The notes beneath the pieces are model-generated. The model searched no databases. It was given only the letters and a program-made list of their open reading frames with translations, and was not told the DNA's origin. Of a stretch of 33,941 nucleotides of DNA, positions 21,801 through 32,105 are shown piece by piece. Location of the stretch: NCBI GenBank assembly GCA_003254885.1, contig QANT01005858.1, positions 1-33,941 of the forward strand. Reading direction: 5' to 3'. The position numbers and the translations under genes were made by a program. The stretch's first letter is position 1; each line of letters begins with the position of its first letter. The stretch is from Purshia tridentata. Taxonomy: Eukaryota > Streptophyta > Magnoliopsida > Rosales > Rosaceae.

Positions 21801-24800
21801 ACTTCTTTGTATAAAATAGCAATTGCTTCACGATCTGTACGTGAAGTTTCAAGTTTCTCCTTCAGATCTTCAATAACACTGAGGGAAGCATAAATAGAAG
21901 CAACAAAATGACTAATTGTGTCCAAACCATCATGAGAGACTAATGCAGTTGTCGTGAAACTCCCAAGAGACTCATCAAGCTTCCCAATTGCTTCAACAAC
22001 CGGGGAAAGAGTGGAATTCCAGTACCGCTCAAGTATCAGAACCCTCTCAACTGCTTCCTTGTGCAAATTGTCTAATTGATTAGAGATCTGAGATACCATG
22101 TCATTTGAACCCATATGTAAATCATGCAATCTAGTCTGCAATTGACTAATTCTTGATTCATACCCATGTAGCTTTCTACCAACTTCAACGTTTTCTTCTT
22201 TAAGACCAGTAACTTGTAGTTCTAAGGCATTGCAGAGAACCACAAGCTCACTGTTCTTTGCTTCAATGCTGCCCCGATGTTTCTCCAGAACTTCGTATAG
22301 GACCCCCAGCTCAATGTTGTTTGCTTCCAGATTCTTGCTATGTTCCTCCAAGGTTTCATACTGATCCTTCAGCTCCCCAAATGTGGCATCGGCAGTTTTC
22401 CTACCATCTTGCTCCTCCTTGAGCAGTATACTGGCATTTGCTGCATTCAGGTGCAACTGCTCAAATATTGCTCTTAATTTTCCAGCTTGCTCTCTTACTG
22501 ACGCGATTGAATCTTCGGGGGATTTATTTTCAGTTAAACCTTGTTCGTCTACCTCATGTTCATCAAGATGCGATTTTGACTCGAAGGCTTGAATCAGTTT
22601 TGACACGCCAGCTGAAGAAATTTTATCACCTGCGCGGCTCAACGATGCTGAATATGAGCAGATGGCTTCAATTTCCTTTACAATTTTATGCAACATTTTA
22701 TCTGCCTCCTCCAAGTTTCCCTTGAGTGCAACAAACCCAAAGGAATCATCAAAGACTTCCTGGCCAAGATTCACAAATGGTGAGCCTCCTGCACAGCCAT
22801 CAGACAAAGAACTTTCCAACAAAATAACAGGAACTTCACGATCTTGCTTCCCTGGAAATTGGTGAGGATTTTCATTTTCAGTTGCAATTTCATGACCCCT
22901 GCTCTGTACTTCTGAAATTTCAACTTGATTCCCAACTTCCCCGGCTGGAGCTGGTATTTTAATTCCACTCTCATCAACCTCTCTCATCTTAGCCTTAAGT
23001 GAGTCCAGATTGATACTAAGAAAAATATTTTCTTCGGTGAGTTGTTCGAGGCGTGTTGTTGTTTCTTTTAGTTCAAACTCAACCCTCATGTGTTCTCCAC
23101 ATTCTGCAGATAACCGCTCCTGAAGAACAAGAAGTTCGGATAAAAGTCTCTTGTTCTCATGAGCAGAATGCTCCTTCTCCTCCTCAAGTTTCTTTCTCTC
23201 CTCTGTAACCAAAGCAATGCTCCCATTCAAGTTGGCATTTTCTACCTGCAAAGCCGATACTAGATTCTTATTGAATGCCAATTCTATTGCAAGTTTCTCA
23301 TTCTCACCGAAAAGATGCTCCTTCTCCTTCTGCAAAACCGATACTAGATTCTCACTTTCAGCCAATTCTATTGCAAGTTTCTCCTTCTCATGAAGATAAA
23401 TCTCATTTTGCTGAACAAGTTTAGTTCTAACTTCTTCCACTGAAGCTAAAGTCCCACTTAAATTATCATTTTCCACCTGTAAATCTGCCACCAACGTCTT
23501 GTAGTCAGCTAATTCTGTTGACAGTCTTAACAAATCCAGCTGTGACCTTTCCAGGCTGGTATGCAACTCAGTTGCTCTAGCAGAAAATTCTTCAACCTCT
23601 GCCTTCGCAGTATGAAATTGGTTCTGAAACTCCTCCCTCCCACTAGCAACAGCCAGGAGTTCACATCTGCACTGTGCAAGCTCTTCAGCAAGGCATTGAT
23701 TCTTCTCACGAACTTCATTGAGTGAAGCACTGAGAAAAGATATTTCATCAACCAACTGATGACGCTGGCAATCAAACTCCAGTTGCATCTCAGACTGTTG
23801 TGTGAGCTGCAAGTGAAATGTATCTTTTGTGAAATTTGTGAGAATCAATTCTTCTTTAAGTCGCTCAAATAATTCCGAATTGGTAGTCCCCAGCAATGTA
23901 TTAGAAACAGGTTCAATTGACTTAAGCAGAATCCGGAACTCTTCTTCACTAAGCCTCCTAATTACTTCTGTGAGATGTGGGAGACTGATTGATCTTACAT
24001 CTGCAACAGGAGACACAGTCCATCCTCTATCTGGACTCACCATATTGGTTTCCAGAGGCCTTTTACAGTCATCCACAATATGTTGATTATTATAATCTTC
24101 CGCAACTGCCCGATGTTCTGCATCAACTTGAACACTTTCTTCTCCACCTTGCCCAAAACCAGATCCTAACTGCACTTCTGACTTCTCTTCATAAAAAGAA
24201 CCAGATACAGCTTCCTGTTTCTGCTGATTTGTCACATCAGCGCTAATAACTGAAGACGCATCTGCCTCAGGTAAAGCTAAAGCAGATGCTGGAAGTCCAT
24301 CAGACATGGTTGCACCAGTTGAAACAGATGCTTCATCCACCTTACCAGTTTGCTCATCTACAGAGGAAGCTAGACCAGAGAAAGTTTCAACATTCCTATC
24401 GAGCTCAGACAAAGAAAGCCTGTTATCTCCTTCAAGTTCCACTTCTGCTTCAAGACTACAATTAGACTGCTTTGCATCCGAACCATCAGCTTCCTGCATT
24501 GCCCCTACCCAGCAACAAATGAGATTCTAATTATACATCAAACCCATCAGTTTTCCTAATCTGCCTGGTTAATTTCCCCAATAACCATAAAAGGAAATAT
24601 ATAATTAAAATTAAATAACAGAAGGAGAAGAGCACAACCTACATCTGTTACTTGATCTTCCCTCTCCTGCATCAAGGATGTATTAATATTCTCCATTGAA
24701 GACAATGACTCCTCTTCCCTAATCGAACTCTCTGTTTCAACAGTAACACGCATCCCCTCTGTAACATCAACTGAAGCAGGTTGGGCTGAAACATCGACCG

Positions 24801-25711
24801 GTAAAGAAATATTGGCATCTTTGGCTTCCCCTCCAGTATCCAAAACATGTGAAGTGTCCGATGAAATAACTCTTGTAACCTCAGCATCAGCAGTCCCAGT
24901 ACTCTCCCCTTCATTCCGGACAGAGAAGTCAACATAATTACTCACGCCCGTGTCCTGTGATGGTAATTCAGCATTTTGATCCACTACAGTTTCAACTACA
25001 CTTCTCTCATGTGTAATGGGGACTGCCGAGGGATCAATAGCAGCAAAGTTAGTGTCAGAAGCTATAGAATTCTCCACAAGATGCGACTCTGATGAGTTAA
25101 GGATTTCTGGATTAGAATCTACAGGAGATTCCGTTTCTCCTTCAGGGACCTGAGGCAATGCTGTAGGTTTACTTGCAGTCAATACTGCATCAGCATCAAC
25201 TTCATGTTGCTCTGATTCACCAGACTTCTTTGTGGAGTTTTCATGGCTTCCACTGCCTGCAGTCGAGACTGCATCAGTATCAACTTCATGCTGCTCTGAT
25301 TTACCAGACTTTTTTGTGGATTTTCCTTGGCTTCCACTGCCTTTGGTATCCTTCTTCTGACGATATTGTTGAAGCTGGTGATAAATATACAAGACTCCAA
25401 ATTAAAATCCAATAGCTCATTTTCAGTGTCTGGTTTTTATATGAAATTTAAATTTAAGAAAGTGAAAGCAGAAAAAGGAAGAAAAAACCTATAGGCATTA
25501 CAGAAAAAAAAAAACATATTTAGAAAAACCTAATAAAAATAAACAGCTTAGATAAGTTACATTTTATTAGGGGTGGCAAATGGAATGATTGGTACATGAA
25601 AAAAATGTTCTACTTGGTCACAGAATACCCGAACTACGGAAATCAGTGTGCTATGTGTACCTTTTTTCGGCCTGCAGCCAGCAGATCGGTACGGCTCTTG
25701 TTCTTGTCCAT
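15827..25711 (-). CDS. Giant coiled-coil tail-anchored protein (At4g31570/TNO1-like), about 2779 aa
   Basis: Eight coding exons, high to low: 25711-25661, 25374-24639, 24504-18839, 18321-17433, 17303-16618, 16356-16230, 16103-16022, 15929-15827. Phases agree at every junction and the sum is 8340 bases including the stop. Start: MDKNKSRTDLLAAGRKK, conserved in this plant family. Exon 2 encodes an acidic, Ser/Thr-rich, probably disordered region. The huge exon 3 and exons 4-5 encode almost continuous heptad coiled coil. Exon 6 starts VNKWAVAPQVRSLRKG; exon 7 has RIVPRFTRPVTDMIDGLW. The last 21 residues (2759-2779) form one hydrophobic helix at the extreme C-terminus with no tail after it, the architecture of a tail-anchored protein. 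The related TNO1 tethers at the trans-Golgi network; some annotations instead say 'nucleoporin'. Golgi/TGN tethering is inference. The closest Arabidopsis homologue is about 2730 aa. Confidence 0.92.
22232..22357 (-). repeat. 63-bp (three-heptad) internal repeat
   Basis: The 21-residue units ETLEEHSKNLEANNIELGV.. and EVLEKHRGSIEAKNSELVV.. follow each other at 22357-22295 and 22294-22232. They are more diverged than the 84-bp repeats, so probably older. Confidence 0.7.
23247..23414 (-). repeat. 84-bp tandem duplication inside the coiled coil
   Basis: Two adjacent units of 84 bases share long identical words, including CCGATACTAGATTCT and CAATTCTATTGCAAGTTTCTC on the plus strand. The protein shows two KLAIELA...NLVS.LQ units. 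84 bases is 28 residues, exactly four heptads, so the coiled-coil register is kept. Confidence 0.8.
25174..25341 (-). repeat. 84-bp tandem duplication in exon 2 of the coiled-coil gene
   Basis: Two adjacent 28-residue units both read GSGS, STKKSG, SEQHEVD, DAV and TA at matching positions. The units span 25341-25258 and 25257-25174. They keep the reading frame and lengthen the disordered N-terminal segment. Confidence 0.85.
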
Positions 25712-25788
25712 CCGATCCACTCCGTTCTTGCTCCCCACTATGACTCCCCGTAAATCACCACGACCACGTCTCAATCACCATTAAAATC

Positions 25789-26149
25789 CTGCCCCTCAAC
25801 AATTAAACACAACCACCATTACATTGGATAAGCATTCGTTTGGTCGCTGAGATAGTGCTGATAATTAACAAAAAAATCAAAGTTGAAACTCAAAGTTTCA
25901 TGCTGATTTCAGAAAAATGAGGCACACGCCAGCTCCCAAGCCCAACTTATTAGGTTCAATTTCAATTAGAACAGCATTTTTGCTCTATTTCATTTCCCGG
26001 CAACCAAACAGAACATCAAGATGAAATCTGATTCGAAAGATCTAGAAGACTAGAACTTAATGCACTACAAAACCTAACAATGAAAACAGTATGAATCGTA
26101 GAACATCAAAAAGAGATTGATTCGCAAACTGAAATGAAGAAAAGCGTAC
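25789..26149 (-). other. Probable 5'-UTR intron of the coiled-coil gene
   Basis: On the minus strand a good donor (ATCCAG|GTACGC) follows 26150. An acceptor (GGGGCAG) ends at 25789, about 77 bases before the ATG. The first, non-coding exon would lie from 26150 to roughly 26230. The exact acceptor is less certain than the donor. Confidence 0.55.
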
Positions 26150-26936
26150 CTGGATATAGCACCAGCTTCGATCTATTGAGCCGTCGCGGGTAATCTTAAA
26201 TCTTATTGCTTTGGTATTCCTTGGTTGCTAATGGAAGTCTCTCCGGGCCGTCTCTCTCCCTCTTTCTCTCTCTGTGTCAGTCTGTGTACGTGTTAATGAG
26301 TTTGGTCCCTTGGATCTAACGCAACCTGCGTTTTTCTCTGTTACCTCATTAACCTGTAGGTGAAATGTCGATTCGGAAGAGAAGAGAAATGAAACGTCGC
26401 TGTTTTGGTAATTAATTGGAGCAACTGTCGTTGTGTCTTGGTATTGAGCCCAATGGGCCTTGAGATTGGACTTTGAGAAGTTGGGCCACTTTGGGAGCCC
26501 ACTACTCATTTTTCAATTTTCAGCTCGAAAATTTGTTTAGAAGGACAAATCTATGCATGCACCAAATAACACATACGAGCAGGTTATTTGGGTGCATATG
26601 AGGCAACGCAATTGACAATGCATGAATATAAACTTCTCTCATACGAAAAGAAAAAACAGAAGGAATGCAGAAATGAAAATAAATGAAACATAGCACTATG
26701 TTTCAATGCAAGTGTAATCTCTTCTTCTACATCTGTTCCGCATCTGTAAGAGAGAAGTATCTATACATGAATATTAGATATTTAGTAATTTGTTGAGATG
26801 ATTAGATAACACGAGTCAAGTCTCGTACAGAGTTAGTGAATTTGAGTTGACAATTACTTGACATGAATACAAATATAACACTACTTACTAAATACAAATA
26901 ATAAACGGATGGGGTTATCCTCGCCTAATTCCTATT

Positions 26937-27140
26937 TTGAATTTGCCACCCATTATAGCTTTCGGCTTTTGTTGTTTTGTTTTGGGCCTATTCTGTTTCC
27001 ATCTTTGTAGTGTGCTGTTTACCCTTTTGTTGGTTTTTGTCCTTTTTGGTATTATGTGTTGGGCTAGCCTGGAATTTGTGTGTTGGACTTGGACCTACCA
27101 TCTTTGTATTTGTTTTCAAGTCAATGAAAAAAAAAAAAAA
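26937..27140 (+). other. Possible retroposon 3' end with poly(A) tail
   Basis: A T/G-rich segment with TTGGGCCT, then TTTGTATTTG, ends in AGTCAATG followed by about 14 A residues. This layout resembles 5'-truncated LINE or retrogene 3' ends. I could not find a flanking target duplication, and the frame through it is a low-complexity hydrophobic peptide with no recognisable domain. Confidence 0.3.
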
Positions 27141-27333
27141 CTACCACAAGAATCATACTTTAAGAAGTGGTAATAGAAAAAAAAACAAGTGGTCACATTT
27201 GTTACAAAAATTATATTATGCCGATCTATATAGAATTCAACGGCTATCGAGATGCTATGAATCATATTATAGAGCTTCACGACAATCAAACTTTATTTTA
27301 AGCAACATGTTTAATGTCTTGTATCAATCAAAA

Positions 27334-27585
27334 ACCTTCAATATTTAATATTGTGTGAAAGAGAAGACATATAAAAAAAAAGAATAATTAAAAAACTGTA
27401 ATGTATTGACTGATAAATAAATTATATATATATATTACAAAGTCACGTTGCTAGTTGACCTTCAATATTTAATATTGTGTGAAAGAGAAGACACATAAAA
27501 AAAAAAATTAATTAAAAAACTGTAATGTATTGACTGATAAATAAATTTTATATATATATATATTACAAAGTCACGTTGCTAGTTG
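27334..27585. repeat. Tandem duplication, about 124-bp unit, two copies
   Basis: Copy 1 is 27334-27457 and copy 2 is 27458-27585. Both begin ACCTTCAATATTTAATATTG and end CACGTTGCTAGTTG. They differ mainly in the lengths of the internal A and TA runs, so the duplication looks recent. Confidence 0.9.
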
Positions 27586-30112
27586 GATGCTTTTTAAAAT
27601 TGATATTTGTTATTTACGTTCACAAGCTTAAGTACTCCAAACCTTGTTTATAATAATGTTATAGACGACCCCTTTTATTTGACTTTTAAATTTTTTTGGG
27701 TGGTATCTTTCGGAGTGTGAGGAGCATCAAATATTGAAAAGATATCATATATTCGAATGGGTTTTTATATGCACACAAATGATTCTAGCAAAGAATCAAA
27801 TCCTTATGCATATCAACCATGCCCACAATGAAATGATTCTTTTTAAAGGTCGCATTTCATTTTTGGATTTAATAATGGTATGCAAAGTCAAATGGGAGAT
27901 CATAAACGCTTCTTGGTGAGATTAATTTGTGACATTTTTTTGGATTTAATAGTGGTATTAACTTAATGACGTGCCGAAAGTAGATTAACTTGTAGCGAGA
28001 ATTATTCTATATGTCAAATTTCAATTATATAGAAAAATACGTGTTTTTTGACAAACATACACATATTTTTATATATTTCCCACGTATTTTCCAATTATAA
28101 ACATATTACACTCTACATTTCATAAAAAAATATCAATTAAATATTAAGAGAAAACTCAAATATGAAAAATCTTAAAATATTATAGTGTATGATCGAAACC
28201 TTCACTATAGATACCGAAAAACGTACGTACGTGTTTTATATTTTCCAATATTACAAACTATGACTGAAATCATAAGCCACTTACAATTCATTGATTCAGT
28301 CAACCAATAAAATGGAGTGATATTCACTCATCCAAAAATAACAAGTAAATTATATGAAAACGGGCATTTCACATTCACATAGCGGCATGAAGACTATTTA
28401 GGTGCGTTGAATTCTTGGTCAAATTAATTTGATTGTGATAAAATGATTATTGTTGGTTGAAGTCTGACTGTTTTACCATTTCAAACCACAAAAAAACCTT
28501 AGTCTCTTTCGAAAAAGTAAAGACAACCAAGTTTCTTTCTTTTGACTTTACATATGTGGTCCTAAAATCTCCAAATAGTAATTAGAGTCTAGACAAAGAT
28601 TATGAGTTTCTAATGTCCTGAGGGATCAATCCAAAATGAATATATGTTAAGATGTGACATAGGTACATAAATAATGTTAAAATGTACTAAATTTGCAAAA
28701 ATTAAGTTAGGTTGCTAATATTGTTTTGTAAATTACTATATTTTGTGATAACAATTGACAAGAATCACCAATCCATGCCACTTGGCAATCCAACTAGAAT
28801 TTTTGTTTTTCACCTTTTTTATTAGACCAATTGAAATAATTCTAGAAAAACCCATTGCCCATATTGCTTATTGTAAAAGTCTCTTGGCATTGTCACCATG
28901 GTATTGTATCACTAACTATGTATCCCTACACTATTTAAAGAGTCCAACCAAATTTAAGTATGACCTTTTTTTGGGTACTTGAAGCATCCAACTTTTTAAA
29001 GCACCCAATTCATTTTTGAACCATATATATAGATATTTCTAACTATTTGAATCAACCTCTTAAGCTTCATTAGAGACGCATGAAACTCAAATAAAAAATT
29101 AAACTTGATAATAATTTGAAATTCATACTTAGTGACCTAACAAATTATGTCACTAGCTACAATTAAATTCAGCAATACTTAAATCTCAAGTTATGTACTA
29201 AACTCGATATAATACTTTAGTATTCTTTCAAGTTATTTTTGTAATGCAATAATATTGAGTAAAATACATTTTCAGCTGTGTGTACTTGATCATTGTACCA
29301 TATTTTACCTTGGACAAAAATATCTAAAACTAAATAAAGACTACAAAAAATAGTTATTTTTAAGTGAAACTATAAAGAAGGCATGACTAAAAAGTAGTTG
29401 GAACACATAAAGTGTGATACCAATTTGTACTCTACAAATAGGATGTACTACTTTGTCTATCAAATCTCCGTTAAATTCTCTCCAACCTAAATAGGTTTAA
29501 CAGAGGCTTTGCCCGCTACCATATTGATGCTTTTAGATCTTTAAGTGGTTTGTCTTCCAAGTTGGACTTACAGTCACCTAGTTTGCATACCTTGAACTAC
29601 TTTTTGGCATCAAGTATGAACAAAACTCAACAATACCAAGCACAATTTTGCCATATTCTTAATCTCATCTATTAAAAACAAATAAGATAACAACATATAT
29701 TTATATATGATTAGAAGTGCGTTAAAATTAACTAGTTAGTAAAATAATACGACATTAATCGCTATTTTGGGGCCATTAAACAACGTGAATTATAATTTAA
29801 ACCGTTTATCTTTTTAGATCTTCATTTAAAGATAATTTTTATAAAAAATCTATTAATTTAAAATTTGTTTAATTAACTTTGAATAAGTTAATTGTATATT
29901 AAAACGAGTATAGCTAGATAATTTTCGATTTAAATGATTTTTAACTAAGATAATATTTGAATTGGGCTAAATAATTTTTAATTTAAATAATTTTTTACCA
30001 GAATGAATTTAATACATATAACATTATTATTTTTTGTAGAAATTAAATAATTATTTATTTATTTTAACCAAAGTTGGCTTTGAACTCTAACCATTTTCAC
30101 CCCTTCTGGTTT

Positions 30113-30337
30113 GGTCAACCTTCATTTTGTTTTCTTCTAATCACGAGAACTTTTTATCCGATTAAAGAATACAACCAGTAACTAGTTGTCCCACACTGAC
30201 CATTTTTCTCCCATTATGGGACCCACCAGTTGAACACACCACCCAGCGTCTAGAAATTCTTTATTATTTAGTCACTCAGTCATCCATAGAAACCTTCAAT
30301 CCAATCTCAGTCGTCCAATCAAATAATCATTTTGACT
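30113..30337 (+). promoter_or_regulatory. Two W-box cores upstream of the WRKY gene
   Basis: TTGACC is present in inverse orientation (GGTCAA, 30113-30118) and TTGACT directly (30332-30337). WRKY proteins bind TTGAC(C/T), so auto- or cross-regulation is plausible. Such short sites also occur by chance. Confidence 0.45.
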
Positions 30338-30370
30338 CCCATATCAGCCGTTGGATCAAACCTCTGCTAC

Positions 30371-30380
30371 CTTATATCTA
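30371..30380 (+). promoter_or_regulatory. Candidate TATA box of the WRKY gene
   Basis: CTTATATCTA lies about 140 bases before the start codon, followed by a CA-rich transcription-start-like stretch and CT-rich leader. The spacing to the start of transcription cannot be measured here. Confidence 0.45.
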
Positions 30381-30434
30381 CACCAACACCCCCACACCAC
30401 ACAAACCTCCTCTTCTTCATCTCTGAGATCTCCC

Positions 30435-30446
30435 ATGGCGTCCTGA
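30435..30446 (+). other. Minimal upstream ORF (Met-Ala-Ser-stop) in the WRKY leader
   Basis: The leader contains CCCATGGCG, an ATG with a favourable +4 G, followed after two codons by TGA. It ends about 70 bases before the main ATG at 30516. It would be read only if transcription starts upstream of it, as the TATA position suggests. Confidence 0.5.
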
Positions 30447-30515
30447 GCCTCGCTCGAGCTCGATCGTCCTCGTCCTCGTCCTCATCTCTGTTTTTTAAAC
30501 CTTCTTACTTTTTCA

Positions 30516-32105
30516 ATGGCGGTGGAGTTCATGAGCTTTCCCAAGATGGATGACCAGAAGGCCATACAGGAAGCTGCGTCGCAAGGCTTGAAGAGCATGG
30601 AGCACTTGATCCGCTTCCTCTCGCAACAGAACCACCACCAACAAACAAACAACCAATCAACAACAACAGCTCGCTTGGACTGTACGGACCTCACGGACCA
30701 CACCGTCTCCAAGTTCAAAAAGGTCATCTCCCTCCTCAGCCGGACCGGCCACGCCCGGTTCAGACGCGGACCGGTCCACTTGCCTCCATCTTCTAACCCA
30801 TCGTCTTCTTCCTCCGCCTCTCTGCCTCTCCCACCCTCACAAATCCTCAGCCTAGCTCCGGCGCCGGTCGCTTCTCCGGCAATCGCGCATCCGTCTCCGT
30901 CTCCAGCCCCGGTTCCGATCGCAGCTTCTCAGCCGCACTGCATGACGCTCGATTTCACGAAGCCGAATAATAACATCCTCGCTTCCTCGAACCTCAAGAG
31001 TACGGAGATCGAGTTCACCAAGGACAGCTTCAGCGTGTCTTCAAGCTCATCGTTCATGTCGTCGGCGATCACCGGCGACGGCAGCGTCTCCAACGGCAAG
31101 CAAGGATCGTCGCTCTTCCTGTCTCCGGCGCCGGCTGGCTCCGGCGGTAAACCACCGCTCTCCACGGCGCCTTTTAAGAAGAGGTGTCATGAACACGACC
31201 ACTCCGAAGATGTTTCGTGCAAGTTCTCTGGCTCCGGTTCCGCTTCTGGTTCCGGAAAGTGCCATTGCTCCAAGAGAAGGTAACTTCACTATCTGCGCAC
31301 TCTAGTTTACTGTTCCATGTTAAGTTAACCTCGCGGAGATGATAGAGTTGATTATCCAAAGGAATGAATTGAATCGTCCGAGTCAACTCAGCTATAGTTG
31401 GTGGACCCGGCCGAGTTTCGGGTCAACGTGTTAGGTTGTTGGGTCATTTAAATGGCAATAGGCACGCGTTGACACTGACATTTGATAAGATGCGCCCTTT
31501 TATCCAGCGGCGCATACTAGATATTTCGACCTTGAATGGGGACTATTTTGTCTTTTCCCGCGCATGGGAAAAGACTTTGGTTATTTAAATTTGACTGACG
31601 ACTGATTCCAAAATATTATGTTAATTTTCTCTTTTAATTAAAACCTAAAGTATTATTTTTTTGGCCGGTAAAACATTAATTATTAAATATTAATACAATT
31701 TTTTTTTTTCTAAATCCAGGAAAAATCGGGTGAAGAAAACGATTCGGGTCCCAGCGATTAGTTCGAAAATCGCCGATATTCCACCGGACGAATACTCGTG
31801 GAGAAAGTACGGTCAGAAGCCGATCAAGGGCTCACCCTACCCAAGGTAAACTCAATTTGAATCTGAAACGTCCACTATATGAAATCAGAAGGGTATATGA
31901 TCCAACAGTTAGAATTGGTTCTAACATTTTTTACATTTTCAGGGGTTATTACAAGTGCAGTACGGTGAGGGGTTGCCCAGCGAGGAAACACGTGGAGCGT
32001 GCCCCGGACGATCCGGCGATGCTGATCGTAACTTACGAGGGGGAGCACCGTCACGCGCCGGAGAACGTGAGTGGGGGAGTGGGATTAGTGTTTGAGTCAA
32101 CGTGA
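30516..32105 (+). CDS. WRKY11: WRKY group IId transcription factor (WRKY11/WRKY17 type), 350 aa
   Basis: A nuclear DNA-binding protein; Arabidopsis WRKY11 and WRKY17 are negative regulators of basal resistance to bacteria. Exons: 30516-31279, 31720-31845, 31943-32105; all junctions are GT-AG in phase 2. The second intron falls at the PR|G position, the R-type WRKY intron. Domains in order: N-terminal [16 protein letters not shown]; calmodulin-binding C-motif from D61 ([11 protein letters not shown]) followed by HARF at 79-82; Ser/Pro-rich linker; the group IId segment [16 protein letters not shown] near 180-195; Cys/His-rich plant zinc cluster at about 222-255; basic KNRVKKTIR, a likely nuclear signal; WRKYGQK at 282-288; zinc ligands C302, C308, H332 and H334 (C-X5-C-X23-H-X-H). 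All key residues are present. The motif order and wording fit WRKY11/17 better than WRKY7/15. The first in-frame ATG gives the conserved MAVEFM start. Confidence 0.96.

Larger units (their letters stand above)
26231..30430. other. Intergenic region between the divergent coiled-coil and WRKY genes
   Basis: Pyrimidine- and CT-rich DNA near 26248-26290 is the likely core promoter area of the coiled-coil gene. The rest is AT-rich. It contains a T-rich segment ending in a poly(A) run (26937-27140), a tandem duplication (27334-27585) and two similar AT-rich units near 29915-30000. No other gene is supported on either strand. Confidence 0.5.

Noticed and set aside
26228..26509. 93-codon frame near the coiled-coil promoter
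   Set aside because: It overlaps the likely core promoter and CT-rich DNA and ends in a simple Arg/Glu repeat; no family similarity.
30332..30553. 73-codon plus-strand frame overlapping the WRKY start
   Set aside because: It has no ATG start and begins upstream of the candidate TATA box, in a different frame from the WRKY protein.
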